Positions 8,630 through 17,125 are shown, counted from the stretch's first letter. The stretch: DNA of 64,000 nt from Paraburkholderia bannensis (GCF_014200455.1 NZ_JACHBW010000016.1:124001-188000); one strand, 5' to 3'. Notes: generated by a model from the sequence alone, not told the origin. Made by a program: numbers and translations.

Positions 8630-11269
8630 ATGCCGACTCGACAAAATCTAAAGGATTACGAAGCAAAGCGCAGATTCGATGCAACGCCAGAGCCATCGGG
8701 CCGTGCCGCTCGACGCGGCAAGCGTGCGAGCGCCAGCACCGGCTCGTTCGTGGTCCAGCGACACGACGCGCGCCATTTGCACTACGACTTCCGTCTCGAA
8801 CTGGACGGTTCGCTCAAGTCCTGGGCCGTGCCCAAAGGGCCGAGTCTCGATCCCGCTGTCAAGCGCCTCGCCGTGCATGTGGAAGACCACCCGGTTGAAT
8901 ACGGCAAATTCGAAGGACGCATTCCGGCAGGCAGTTACGGGGCGGGGACCGTCGAAATCTGGGATCACGGCACCTGGAAGCCCGAAGGCGGAATGCGAGC
9001 CGCGCGCGACGGCTACAGGAACGGCAAGCTAGCCTTCACGCTCGACGGCGAAAAACTGCATGGCGGCTGGGCGCTGGTACGCAGTGCGATGGGCAGCGGC
9101 AAGCATGACAACTGGCTGCTGATCAAACAACGCGATGATGACGCGGCAGGCGAAGACGAATATCGTGTGATCGACGATAGTACGGGTGGCAAGCGTGCTG
9201 CAAGGTCCGCGCAAAAGCCAGCGCAAAATTCCACGAATACAGCCAGGAAACCCCACGCGACAAAGAAACTGGCGGGCGCGGGCAAGCGCACAAGGAACAG
9301 CACCTCGCGCAGCGAGCAGCCCGCATTGAAGGGCGCAGTGCGCGCATCGCTGCCTGCCGCGCTCTCACCGCAGCTCGCTACGCCTGCCGATGCGCCGCCC
9401 GGCGAGGAAGGTTGGCTGTACGAATTGAAGTTCGACGGCTACCGCGTGCTGGCTCGCATCGAAGGCGATGACGTGCGTATTTTCACGCGCAGCGGTAAAG
9501 ACTGGAGCGCAAAATTTCCGCAGCAGGTGAAGGCGCTGCGTGCGCTCGATGTGAGATCGGCGTGGCTCGATGGCGAGGCCGTAGTGCTCGACAAGGACGG
9601 CGTGCCCGACTTCCAGGCGCTGCAAAACGCCTTCGAAGAAGGCAGTGCCGACGCCATCGCCATCTGGTTCTTCGACCTTCCCTGGCTGAACGGTTTCGAT
9701 CTACGCAAAGTGCCGCTGGAAGCGCGCCGGGCACGACTTCAGGCGCTGCTGCAAGGCGCGCGGAAAGGTGCGCGGAAAGAATCGCTGCGTTTCTCGGAAG
9801 CCTTTGCAGGCGACCCCGATGCGCTTCTGCAAGCCGCCTGCGAAGCGAATCTCGAAGGGCTGGTCGCCAAGCGCGCCGGCAGTGCCTATACATCGACGCG
9901 CAGCGCATCGTGGCTCAAGCTCCGATGTTCACGTCGCCAGGAGTTCGTGATCGGCGGCTATACGGAACCAGCGGGCACCCGCGTGGGTTTCGGCGCGCTG
10001 CTGCTGGGCGTTTATGACCAAAGCGGAGCGTTGCAGTACGCCGGACGCGTGGGCACCGGCTTCGACACCGCGCGCCTCAAGTCGCTGGCAAGCGCCATGC
10101 GTGCACGCGAGCGCAAGACCTCGCCGTTTGCGGCCGTGCCCGCAGCCGAACGTCGCGCGGGCGTGCATTGGCTGCGGCCTGACCTCGTGGCCGAAGTACG
10201 CTTCAAGACCTGGACCAGCGCAGGCGTGGTGCGCCACGCCTCCTTCATCGGCCTGCGCGAAGACAAGCCGCCTGAATCGATCGTGCGCGAACATCAGGCG
10301 CCGCCCGTCAAGGGCAAGGCGCACACGAAAACACCGACGAAAACACAGACGAAAACAACGGGGCGCGCCGTGAAGGGAGAAGCCGAAGTGGCCGGTATCA
10401 GAATCACGCATCCTGAGCGCGTAATCGACGATGCCAGCGGGTTGCGCAAGATCGATCTCGTCCATTACTTCGAGGCCGTCGCGCCCTGGCTGCTGCCGCA
10501 TCTGCACAAGCGGCCTGCCGCGCTGGTGCGTGCGCCATCGGGGGTGGAAGGCGACCTGTTCTTCCAGAAGCACGCAAGCAAGCTGCAGATTCCCCATGTG
10601 ACCCAGCACGAAGGGCTCGATCCGGGCCACGCCGCACTGATGACTTTCGAAAGCGCGGACGCGATCGTCGGCGCGGCGCAAATGGATGCGATCGAATTTC
10701 ATACATGGAATGCGCTCGTCACGGGCATCGAAAAGCCTGATCGCCTTATCTTCGATCTCGATCCCGATCCGGCGCTGCCTTGGGACCGGATGATCGAGGC
10801 GGCGCAATTGACGCGCGATCTGCTCGATGCGCTGGGCCTGCGCTCATGGTGCAAAACGAGCGGCGGCAAGGGCCTGCATGTGGTGGTGCCGCTGGTGCGC
10901 CACGCGCGTTGGGATGAAGCGAAAGATTTCGCACGCGCGGTAGCCGCGCATATGGCCGCCACCTTGCCCGATCGCTTCAGCGCAAAGATGGGGCCGAAAA
11001 ATCGCAAGGGCCGCATTTTCGTGGACTATCTGCGCAATGGCCGTGGTGCGACTTCGATTGCGGCGTACGCACCGCGCGCGCGTCCTGGCCTGGGCGTTTC
11101 AACGCCGGTTCGCTGGGACGAGCTGGACGCGGTGAGCGGCGGTGCACACTGGACCGTGGCGAACCTGCGCGAACGGCTGGAAAAACTGCGCGCCGATCCT
11201 TGGGAGGGCTATGGCGAGGCGCGACAACGCATCACCGCGGCGATGCGCAAGCAACTCGATACCGCCTGA
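8630..11269 (+). CDS. ligD: Multifunctional DNA ligase D (PE-LIG-POL)
   Basis: 879 residues holding all three LigD modules in the order known from Pseudomonas. The 3'-phosphoesterase domain (about 35-200) has its His/Asp cluster around RHDARHLHYDFRLELDG. The ATP-dependent ligase domain (about 240-545) has the nucleotidyl-lysine motif KFDGYR at about residue 267. The primase/polymerase domain (about 590-870) has the metal-binding FDLDPDP near residue 708. The linker between ligase and polymerase is rich in Lys/Thr and includes a threefold 12 bp repeat; another basic low-complexity linker joins PE to LIG. With the adjacent Ku gene it forms a complete two-component bacterial NHEJ system that trims, fills in and seals broken ends. 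Confidence 0.97.
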   Translation: MPTRQNLKDYEAKRRFDATPEPSGRAARRGKRASASTGSFVVQRHDARHLHYDFRLELDGSLKSWAVPKGPSLDPAVKRLAVHVEDHPVEYGKFEGRIPAGSYGAGTVEIWDHGTWKPEGGMRAARDGYRNGKLAFTLDGEKLHGGWALVRSAMGSGKHDNWLLIKQRDDDAAGEDEYRVIDDSTGGKRAARSAQKPAQNSTNTARKPHATKKLAGAGKRTRNSTSRSEQPALKGAVRASLPAALSPQLATPADAPPGEEGWLYELKFDGYRVLARIEGDDVRIFTRSGKDWSAKFPQQVKALRALDVRSAWLDGEAVVLDKDGVPDFQALQNAFEEGSADAIAIWFFDLPWLNGFDLRKVPLEARRARLQALLQGARKGARKESLRFSEAFAGDPDALLQAACEANLEGLVAKRAGSAYTSTRSASWLKLRCSRRQEFVIGGYTEPAGTRVGFGALLLGVYDQSGALQYAGRVGTGFDTARLKSLASAMRARERKTSPFAAVPAAERRAGVHWLRPDLVAEVRFKTWTSAGVVRHASFIGLREDKPPESIVREHQAPPVKGKAHTKTPTKTQTKTTGRAVKGEAEVAGIRITHPERVIDDASGLRKIDLVHYFEAVAPWLLPHLHKRPAALVRAPSGVEGDLFFQKHASKLQIPHVTQHEGLDPGHAALMTFESADAIVGAAQMDAIEFHTWNALVTGIEKPDRLIFDLDPDPALPWDRMIEAAQLTRDLLDALGLRSWCKTSGGKGLHVVVPLVRHARWDEAKDFARAVAAHMAATLPDRFSAKMGPKNRKGRIFVDYLRNGRGATSIAAYAPRARPGLGVSTPVRWDELDAVSGGAHWTVANLRERLEKLRADPWEGYGEARQRITAAMRKQLDTA
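10325..10360. repeat. Three tandem 12 bp units in the LigD linker
   Basis: Units of acgaaaaca(c/a)(c/a)g occur at 10325-10336, 10337-10348 and 10349-10360. They code for repeating Thr-Lys-Thr-X in the linker between ligase and polymerase domains. In-frame copy change would lengthen or shorten the linker without breaking either domain. Confidence 0.85.
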
Positions 11270-11278
11270 AATGCAGCC

Positions 11279-11989
11279 TCAAACCGCGATGAACTCGATG
11301 CGGTCGCGCCCCGCACGCTTCGCCGCATAGAGCATCTGGTCCGCGCGCTGATACATGTCCCACGGCGTGGCCGTGGTTTCATGCTCCGGCGCATGTCCGG
11401 GCCTGCGTGCGCGCCACGCGATGCCCATGCTGATCGTCAGCGTGTGGCCCTGCAACTCGCGTTGCGGCGGCTCCAGCGTTCTCACCGCCTGTTGCAGGCA
11501 CTGTGCCGCGCGCAGCGTTTCGCACGCCGATCCGGCAAACAGCAGCACGCAGAATTCATCGCCGCCCAGTCTGAACAGATAATCGTCGCCGCTGCGCAGA
11601 CCGCCCGTCACCACGCGGGCGACGGCGCGCAGCACGCGGTCGCCAGCGTGGTGGCCATGCGTGTCGTTGATGAGCTTGAAATGGTCGATATCGAATACGC
11701 AGAGCGCCGCAGTATGCGTGCGCTCGCGCAATCGGGCGTCATGCGCCAGCACCACTTCCAGATAACGCCGGTTATAGGCGCCAGTGAGCGCATCGGTCAC
11801 CGAGAGTTCGGCGAGCGCGGCATTTTCCGCTTCCAGTTCGCGAATTCGGCTCATCAGATGGTGCCGCTCGCCGCGCAAATGCGTAGGCAGTATCGATGCG
11901 CGACGCGTGCGCCGTTTCAGCGGCGGCGGATGAGGTCGGGCGCGCGCAGCGTAAATCACGCGCCTGGCGAAGGCGTTCTTGTTGGACAT
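11279..11989 (-). CDS. GGDEF-domain diguanylate cyclase
   Basis: 236 residues from the ATG at 11989, which has a GAG-type ribosome site; an ATG at 12061 would add 24 residues of no clear character. A short basic N-terminal region and a short predicted coiled coil (MSRIRELEAENAALAEL) lead directly into a GGDEF domain, so dimerisation is probably through the coiled coil. The signature RLGGDEFCVLLF is intact, as are DALTGAYNRRYLE and FDIDHFKLINDTHGH, so cyclic-di-GMP synthesis is expected. The upstream product-inhibition site (RxxD, normally five residues before GG) is imperfect here: RSGDD places the Arg one residue too far. No sensory or membrane domain is present. The gene converges on ligD, ending 9 bp after it. 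Confidence 0.92.
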   Translation of the reverse strand: MSNKNAFARRVIYAARARPHPPPLKRRTRRASILPTHLRGERHHLMSRIRELEAENAALAELSVTDALTGAYNRRYLEVVLAHDARLRERTHTAALCVFDIDHFKLINDTHGHHAGDRVLRAVARVVTGGLRSGDDYLFRLGGDEFCVLLFAGSACETLRAAQCLQQAVRTLEPPQRELQGHTLTISMGIAWRARRPGHAPEHETTATPWDMYQRADQMLYAAKRAGRDRIEFIAV

Positions 11990-12188
11990 AGGGTCTCTGC
12001 GTGTGGCTGTCATGCCTGTCGTGACCGGTTGGGCCGCTCCTGCGCCTGATGCGAAATTCAATCAGCAGGCTGATGAAGTGAGCCGCCGGATGTTTTTTTG
12101 CATTATCAGCGAGGCACGCGTGCGGAACTGTCAGGCATTGTCAAACGCAAATCACCCGGCATATCCATCAATATGACTGGGCATTACC

Positions 12189-12659
12189 TCACATGGGGAT
12201 TTCGGACGTGAGCTTGATTTTCTGCATGGGAATATCGGTCTTTACGCTTTGCACGCCGGGAATACGCGTCAGATATTCCATCAGGAAACGCCGATATTCA
12301 TCGAGATCGGCCGCCACGATGCGCAGCAGAAAATCGCAGTCGCCCGCCATCAGATGACACTCGACCACGTCCGGGAACTGGCGCACGGCCTCGGCGAAAC
12401 TGTCCACCGTATGCGCGTCCTGCCCCTTGAGCCACACGCGCGCGAAGACCGTCAGCGCCTTGCCGACCTTGGCCGGATCGAGCACGGCCACGTATTTTTC
12501 GATCACGCCCGCCTCTTCGAGCAGACGCACGCGCCGCAGACACGGTGACGGCGACAGCCCCACCTGCTGGGCCAGATCGACGTTCTGCAAACGGCCGTCG
12601 CGCTGCAGGGCGTTGAGGATGCGGCGGTCGATGGCGTCGAGCTTCAGATGGCTTTCCAT
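12189..12659 (-). CDS. Lrp/AsnC-family transcriptional regulator
   Basis: 156 residues from the ATG at 12659. The N-terminal winged helix (about residues 5-65: LDAIDRRILNALQRDGR, VDLAQQVGLSPSPCLRRVRLLEEAGVI) and C-terminal RAM/effector domain (about 70-150, with HLMAGDCDFLL) are both complete and have the usual family length. It is divergent from azlCD with about 120 bp between starts. An Lrp-type regulator beside a branched-chain amino acid exporter is a known arrangement (Bacillus azlBCD, Corynebacterium lrp-brnFE), so it most likely controls the exporter in response to an amino acid such as leucine, isoleucine or valine. The effector is inferred. Confidence 0.94.
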   Translation of the reverse strand: MESHLKLDAIDRRILNALQRDGRLQNVDLAQQVGLSPSPCLRRVRLLEEAGVIEKYVAVLDPAKVGKALTVFARVWLKGQDAHTVDSFAEAVRQFPDVVECHLMAGDCDFLLRIVAADLDEYRRFLMEYLTRIPGVQSVKTDIPMQKIKLTSEIPM

Positions 12660-12779
12660 GTCGTTCTTTTGCTGATTTGTAGCATTGAGTGCCAAATTCT
12701 CGCGCCTGCATGGCCACAACGCAACCCGATTCGAACGTGTTCAGCAGAAAATATCGCCTTTGCAGGAATTGTAATTATC

Positions 12780-13511
12780 ATGAGCAGTGTGCCTACCTCT
12801 GCCGCCTCCGCGCGGCGTTCCATCGATACTTCCGAAGTCGCGCGCGGCATGCGCGCCGCGCTGCCCATCATGCTGGGCTTCATCCCGTTTGCCCTTGTGC
12901 TGGGCGCCCAGGCCGCGCAAAAGGGCCTGAGCAATATCGAAGTTCCGCTGATGACCGGCGTGAATTTCGCGGGGGGGTCCGAATTCACGGCCGTGCGCCT
13001 GTGGACTTCGCCGCCGCATATCGCGCTGATCGTGGCGATGTCCTTTCTCGTCAATGCGCGTCACATTCTGATGAGCGCGGCTTTCGCGCAATATATCCGC
13101 CACGTCCCGCTGCGCCGTGCGCTGCCCGCGCTGTTCCTGATGTGCGACGAAAGCTGGGCGATGGCGATGGCCGACGCGAAGGTCAACGGCACCGGGCGCG
13201 TGAGCATGGCCTATTACATGGGCGTCGCGATCAACCTGTGGCTTACGTGGGTGTCGTTCACGGCGCTGGGCGCGGTGCTCGGGCCCGTGCTGGGCGACGT
13301 GCAGCGCTATGGATTCGACATGGCCTTCACCGCTGTTTTTCTGGTGCTGCTCAAGGGCATGTGGAAGGGCGTGGGTGCGAGCCTGCCGTGGATCGTGAGT
13401 CTCGTGGTGGCGGCTGTGACCTACCTCTATGTGCCGGGCGCCTGGTATGTGGGGGCAGGCGCGTGCGCGGGCCTGCTGACGGCCGTGCTGCGGGAGCCGG
13501 GCCATGCTTGA
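12780..13511 (+). CDS. azlC: AzlC-family branched-chain amino acid exporter, large subunit
   Basis: 243 residues starting MSSVPTSAAS at 12780; AGGAATT lies about 12 nt upstream, so the site is weak. The sequence shows family hallmarks: ARGMRAALPIMLGFIPFALVLG near the N-terminus, GGSEFTAV and NARHILMSAAF, CDESWAM, and five to six hydrophobic spans. AzlC and AzlD together form the inner-membrane exporter of branched-chain amino acids (BrnF/BrnE in corynebacteria). Its 3' end overlaps azlD by 8 nt, so the two are translationally coupled. Confidence 0.94.
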   Translation: MSSVPTSAASARRSIDTSEVARGMRAALPIMLGFIPFALVLGAQAAQKGLSNIEVPLMTGVNFAGGSEFTAVRLWTSPPHIALIVAMSFLVNARHILMSAAFAQYIRHVPLRRALPALFLMCDESWAMAMADAKVNGTGRVSMAYYMGVAINLWLTWVSFTALGAVLGPVLGDVQRYGFDMAFTAVFLVLLKGMWKGVGASLPWIVSLVVAAVTYLYVPGAWYVGAGACAGLLTAVLREPGHA

Positions 13512-13812
13512 AGGCAACACGCTCGCCACCCTGGCGACCATCTTCCTGATGGCCGCGACCACTTACCTCACGCGCATCATCGGCTACGTGGCGCTGCGTG
13601 ACCGCACGCTCAGCCCGCGCATGCGCGCGGTGATGGAGAACGTGCCGGGCTGCGTGTTGATCTCGGTGATCGCACCGGCGTTCGTCTCGCGCGATCCCGC
13701 CGATCTCGCGGCGCTCGCCATCACGCTGTTCGCCGCGACGCGGCTCTCCTTGCTGCCGACGGTGCTGATCGGCGTGGCGGCAACAGGCATACTGAGGCAT
13801 GTTTTCGGCTAG
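13504..13812 (+). CDS. azlD: AzlD-family branched-chain amino acid exporter, small subunit
   Basis: 102 residues with three to four hydrophobic spans and the family pattern TYLTRIIGYVAL, then RAVMENVPGCVLISVIAPAF. Length is normal for AzlD (about 100-110). It overlaps the end of azlC and has no independent promoter visible. It acts with AzlC in the inner membrane as the small exporter subunit. Confidence 0.93.
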   Translation: MLEGNTLATLATIFLMAATTYLTRIIGYVALRDRTLSPRMRAVMENVPGCVLISVIAPAFVSRDPADLAALAITLFAATRLSLLPTVLIGVAATGILRHVFG

Positions 13813-13854
13813 CACCGCCGGCCGGCTTCAATCGACCACGTAGACCGCATAACA

Positions 13855-14655
13855 ATGAACGAGACACCCGCGCTGACGCAGGACCACTGGATCGCCGGCC
13901 CCACGGGCAAGCTGTTCGCACGTAGCTGGGCATATGGCGATCCCGCAGGGCGGGCCCCCATCGTGCTGCTGCACGACTCGCTGGGTTGCGTCGCGCTCTG
14001 GGGCACGTTTGCGCAAACCCTTGCGCGCGCAACGAACCGGCGCGTGATCGCTTACGATCGCGCGGGCTTTGGCGCTTCGGATGCGCGTGCAGACCGGCCT
14101 GGCGCGCAGTTCGTGCGCGACGAAGCCGTGCGCTTTTTCCCGGCGCTTTGCGAGCACCTGGCCATCGATCGCTTTATCGCCTTCGGCCATAGCGTGGGCG
14201 GCGGCATGGCAATCGAATGCGCCGCGCTGCATGCTGCGCAATGCGCCGCGCTCGTGAGCGAGGCCGCGCAGACCTTCGTGGAAGACCTCACGCGTGCGGG
14301 TATTCGCGCCGCCCAGGCGCAGTTTCGCGATCCCGCACAGTTCGCGCGTCTTGCGCGCTATCACGGCGACAAGACGCAATGGGTGCTGGATGCGTGGATC
14401 GAGACGTGGCTCTCGCCTGAATTCGCCGACTGGTCGCTCGATGCGGTGTTGCCGCGTGTCGCGTGCCCAACGCTGGCGATTCACGGCAGCCTCGACGAAT
14501 ACGGCACGCGCGTGCATCCCGAGCGTATTGCGGCGTACGTGAGCGGTCCTGCGCGCGCCGCGATCATGGAGGGCGTGCGTCATGTTCCGCATCGCGAGCA
14601 GGAAGCGCAGGTCGCAGCGATGGTGGCGGAATTTCTCCTGCCGCTTGCGGATTGA
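13855..14655 (+). CDS. Alpha/beta-fold hydrolase
   Basis: 266 residues, a typical single-domain alpha/beta hydrolase. An oxyanion-loop region VLLHDSLG occurs near residue 40, the nucleophile elbow GHSVGG places Ser at about 113, the acid is probably the Asp in HGSLDEYG, and the catalytic His is in the GVRHVPHRE region near the C-terminus. No signal peptide is seen, so it is cytoplasmic. The substrate (ester, lactone or similar) cannot be read from sequence. It follows azlD after 42 bp on the same strand but has no obvious functional link with it. Confidence 0.9.
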   Translation: MNETPALTQDHWIAGPTGKLFARSWAYGDPAGRAPIVLLHDSLGCVALWGTFAQTLARATNRRVIAYDRAGFGASDARADRPGAQFVRDEAVRFFPALCEHLAIDRFIAFGHSVGGGMAIECAALHAAQCAALVSEAAQTFVEDLTRAGIRAAQAQFRDPAQFARLARYHGDKTQWVLDAWIETWLSPEFADWSLDAVLPRVACPTLAIHGSLDEYGTRVHPERIAAYVSGPARAAIMEGVRHVPHREQEAQVAAMVAEFLLPLAD

Positions 14656-14717
14656 GCCGCTTTTTCAGGCACATTCACACGATTGAAAAAAATTTCCCGA
14701 TTTTTTTCGCGCGGGCC

Positions 14718-14746
14718 TTCAAAAATCCGGAAGGACTCGATACAAT
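14718..14746 (+). promoter_or_regulatory. Sigma-70-like promoter for tRNA-Leu
   Basis: TTCAAA at 14718-14723 and TACAAT at 14741-14746 are separated by 17 bp. Transcription would start near 14753, about 78 nt before the mature tRNA. This is the best match in the gap after the hydrolase gene; it is a prediction from consensus only. Confidence 0.5.
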
Positions 14747-14830
14747 GCCGATCCCTTGCCCAGTGACGACCTGTTCGACACGCAAGCCGGGAAAAGCAGA
14801 CGGAGCTTCAAGCATCCATTTGCAGGAAAT

Positions 14831-14915
14831 GCCGACGTGGTGAAATTGGTAGACACGCTATCTTGAGGGGGTAGTGGCGAAAGCTGTGCGAGTTCGAGTC
14901 TCGCCGTCGGCACCA
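14831..14915 (+). tRNA. tRNA-Leu (anticodon GAG)
   Basis: An 85 nt sequence folds as a class II tRNA. The acceptor stem gccgacg (14831-14837) pairs with cgtcggc (14905-14911), followed by A and an encoded CCA at 14913-14915. The anticodon stem ctatc/ggtag encloses the loop ttgaggg, giving anticodon GAG for CUC/CUU leucine codons. A long variable arm (gtggcgaaagctgt region) and the T-loop gttcgagtc support the leucine call. Confidence 0.96.
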
Positions 14916-14961
14916 GAATTCATCCGGCAAGGTCTTTAAAAGCCTTGTCAGGATTACAGGA

Positions 14962-14997
14962 AACCCGCGAATGCGTCATGCTTTCGCGGGTTTTTTT
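14962..14997 (+). terminator. Rho-independent terminator after tRNA-Leu
   Basis: AACCCGCGAA (14962-14971) pairs with TTCGCGGGTT (14983-14992) around an 11 nt loop, followed by a run of T to 14997. It is well placed to end the tRNA transcript and is one of the clearest intrinsic terminators in the window. Confidence 0.88.
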
Positions 14998-15050
14998 CAT
15001 GGGCGATTGCATTGCGCGCCATCCACGCAGACGAAAGCACGGAGTACACG

Positions 15051-15314
15051 TTGGGCAGGAAAAAGAGTGCGGAGAAGTTGAAAGTCGTCGCGGTGCGCGT
15101 CGATCCGGCGATCGAGCGCCGATTGCGGTTGCTGGCCGAAACCACGGGCCGCAAGCCATCTTATTTTCTGCAGCAGTTGATCGAAGGCGGTCTGGGCGCG
15201 CTGGAACAGCAATGGTTGCCGGCGGATGTGCTCGCTCAGGTCAGAGCGGGGACGGTCCCCGACCCGGCCAGCTCGCATTCGGTGCCGGATCTGTTTGGCG
15301 ATCTGGAGCAATAG
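15051..15314 (+). CDS. Small ribbon-helix-helix protein (antitoxin-like), TTG start
   Basis: 87 residues if started at the TTG at 15051, which has GGAG 6 nt upstream; a more upstream TTG at 15012 lacks such a site. The core KVVAVRVDPAIERRLRLLAETTGRKPSYFLQQLIEGG has the pattern of a ribbon-helix-helix (CopG/Arc type) DNA-binding domain: a short strand with alternating polar residues, helix, turn, helix. Such proteins are often antitoxins, but no toxin-sized reading frame follows: the next gene is a membrane protein 120 bp away. It may be an orphan antitoxin or a small repressor. It sits directly behind a tRNA gene, a common insertion locus. Confidence 0.72.
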   Translation: MGRKKSAEKLKVVAVRVDPAIERRLRLLAETTGRKPSYFLQQLIEGGLGALEQQWLPADVLAQVRAGTVPDPASSHSVPDLFGDLEQ

Positions 15315-15434
15315 GCGTGTTGCCATGGGTGCGGGAGAGGTTGGCCTTGCTTGCGGCTTAAGGTCGGGTTAAGGCGCGGTTGAATACAGTCGAAGGTTTT
15401 CATTCCCACCATCGGCAAGATGGAGACCGCGCCC

Positions 15435-16223
15435 ATGAATTCGACCGCCAATGTCACGCTCACTCCCGAGGATGCGCTGAGCAAGGTGCCCGCGCTCACG
15501 CTCGGTTTCTGGATCATCAAGATCGCGGCTACCACGCTGGGCGAGACCGGCGGCGATTGGGTGACCATGTCGCTGAATCTCGGTTATCTGGTTGGCACGC
15601 TGATTTTCCTTGCTGCATTCATTGCGCTGGTGTTCGCCCAGGTTCGCGCGGAGAGTTTCAACGCCTGGCTCTACTGGGCGACCATCATCGCAACCACGAC
15701 GCTCGGCACCACCCTGGCGGACTTTTGCGATCGCTCGCTGGGCGTGGGTTATCCCGGCGGCGTCGCGGTCATCGTCGCGCTGCTGGCGGCGAGCCTGGGC
15801 ATCTGGTATCGCTCGGAGGGCACGGTGGCGGTGGAAAGCGTGGCCACGCCCCGCGTCGAATGGTTCTACTGGATCACCATCCTGTTTTCGCAGACGCTGG
15901 GCACCGCGCTGGGCGATTGGGTCGCCGACGACGATCGCGGCGGCCTTGGGCTGGGGTTCGAAGTGGGCGCGGCCATCTTCGGTGTGGGTATCGTGATCGT
16001 CGGGCTGCTGTGGCTGGGCACGCGCGTATCGCGCACGCTCCTGTTCTGGGCCGCATTCGTGCTCACGCGTCCGTTGGGCGCGACGCTGGGCGACCTGCTC
16101 GACAAGCCGGTCGCGCAGGGCGGCCTGGCGGTGAGCCGGCTGTACGCCTCGGGCATTCTGCTGGCGTTTATCGTGGCCTGTATGGTGCTGATTCCGCAAC
16201 GCGCGGCACAGCGAACAAGCTGA
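15435..16223 (+). CDS. DUF347 (COG4705-type) multi-spanning membrane protein
   Basis: 262 residues from the ATG at 15435 (GGAG about 11 nt upstream); an ATG five codons earlier is possible. The protein is almost wholly hydrophobic with about eight spans and contains four internal repeats of a Thr-Leu-Gly motif followed by an acidic residue: ATTLGETGGDWV, TTTLGTTLADF, SQTLGTALGDWV and TRPLGATLGDLL. This is the DUF347 repeat seen in uncharacterised bacterial membrane proteins. Repeated T/G/D residues at equivalent places suggest an internally duplicated, pseudo-symmetric transport or channel fold. Function is unknown. Confidence 0.88.
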   Translation: MNSTANVTLTPEDALSKVPALTLGFWIIKIAATTLGETGGDWVTMSLNLGYLVGTLIFLAAFIALVFAQVRAESFNAWLYWATIIATTTLGTTLADFCDRSLGVGYPGGVAVIVALLAASLGIWYRSEGTVAVESVATPRVEWFYWITILFSQTLGTALGDWVADDDRGGLGLGFEVGAAIFGVGIVIVGLLWLGTRVSRTLLFWAAFVLTRPLGATLGDLLDKPVAQGGLAVSRLYASGILLAFIVACMVLIPQRAAQRTS

Positions 16224-16247
16224 TTCGCGCCTGGCGAAATACAGCAA

Positions 16248-16279
16248 GGCTCCCGCTGCAATGCATGCAGGCGGGAGCC
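16248..16279. terminator. Hairpin between convergent genes
   Basis: GGCTCCCGC (16248-16256) pairs with GCGGGAGCC (16271-16279), extended by an inner TGCA/TGCA pairing. It lies between the convergent ends of the DUF347 gene and the Ser/Thr/Gln-rich gene and could serve both directions; there is no strong T-run. Confidence 0.6.
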
Positions 16280-16289
16280 GCTTCCCCCC

Positions 16290-16595
16290 TTAGCCGACCT
16301 TGTTGGCGTGTTCTTTGGCCAGCAGGCGCTGCGCCTGCTGATCGCCGCGATTGGCTTCCTGCGCCGTCTGCACCGAGGTCTCGGTGGCCTCGGCCAACGC
16401 CGCGCGCGCGGCATTGCTGATCTTGACCGAATAGGAAGCCGACGACGTGTTTTGTGCAGGCGTCGTCGAGCTTTGCGTTTGCGTGGCGCTGGACGACTGG
16501 GCCGTGGCGCTGGTTTGCGCCGATTGACCGCTCGTGGTGGTGGCCGTTGCGACCTGGGTCGCCACGGCCTGGCCGGAAACTGCTTGAATTGCCAT
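16290..16595 (-). CDS. Ser/Thr/Gln/Ala-rich small hypothetical protein
   Basis: 101 residues. The first half (about 8-50) is low-complexity Ser/Thr/Gln/Ala; the second half (about 55-100: SVKISNAARAALAEATET, then a QRLLAKEHANKVG end) looks alpha-helical. The pattern of a disordered N-terminus and a short SVKISNAAR-type motif is reminiscent of small exported or phasin/flagellin-associated proteins, but I do not recognise a family. GGGAG lies about 8 nt before the ATG, which supports it being real. The following 220 bp upstream is comparatively AT-rich and probably holds its promoter. Confidence 0.65.
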   Translation of the reverse strand: MAIQAVSGQAVATQVATATTTSGQSAQTSATAQSSSATQTQSSTTPAQNTSSASYSVKISNAARAALAEATETSVQTAQEANRGDQQAQRLLAKEHANKVG

Positions 16596-16815
16596 CGAAT
16601 TTCTCCCGATTAAATGAAACGCCGGAATACGGCATTTGCTTTATCGGCGGCGCTTTAAATGCGCTTTAGAAGTATATTTTTTGTAACTTCCGCAATCCTT
16701 AAGGTTTGGATAAGCTGGGCTTTAAATGACGATTTAAAGTCGGATTCCTGAATAAAAGCGACTGGCATTCAGTATCCGTCTGGAAGACGGGGCAGCCCAG
16801 ACTCCGTACGAAGAC

Positions 16816-17112
16816 CTAAAGTTGCCGGTGGAGTTGCGCGGCGAAAGCGCGTATTAGCGCTTCGTTGCGCGCGAGGAAGGTCCATTGACCTACGCGTGTG
16901 GTGACCAGCAAGCTCGCATCGACCAGCGTGGCAAGATGGGCTGAAATAGTCGATTGCGCAAGACCGCTGCGTTGCTGGATCGCGCTGACCGGCACGCCGT
17001 GGCCCAGATCGATATAGCCCATCGCGAAGGCCTCGCGCGGCGTCTTCAACCATGCGAGGATCTCGCGGCGCAGTGGATTGGCGAGCGCCTTGTGGATCAG
17101 GTCGGCGTTCAT
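16816..17112 (-). CDS. ArsR-family winged-helix transcriptional regulator
   Basis: 98 residues from the ATG at 17112, with AGGA about 8 nt upstream. The sequence NPLRREILAWLKTP, then VSAIQQRSGLAQSTISAHLATLVDASLLVTTRVGQW is a compact ArsR-type winged helix covering the whole protein. No metal-binding Cys cluster (ELCVCDL type) is present, so it is probably not an arsenic/cadmium sensor. It lies 13 bp downstream of the DJ-1/PfpI gene and is likely co-transcribed with it, so it may regulate that small operon. Confidence 0.88.
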   Translation of the reverse strand: MNADLIHKALANPLRREILAWLKTPREAFAMGYIDLGHGVPVSAIQQRSGLAQSTISAHLATLVDASLLVTTRVGQWTFLARNEALIRAFAAQLHRQL

Positions 17113-17125
17113 GGCGGGGTCCTGT

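Noticed and set aside
15012..15050. Longer start for the ribbon-helix-helix gene
   Set aside because: TTG 15012 has no Shine-Dalgarno, while TTG 15051 has GGAG 6 nt upstream.
14831..16223. Genomic island integrated at tRNA-Leu
   Set aside because: No integrase and no repeated tRNA 3' end was seen; the following genes have normal composition.
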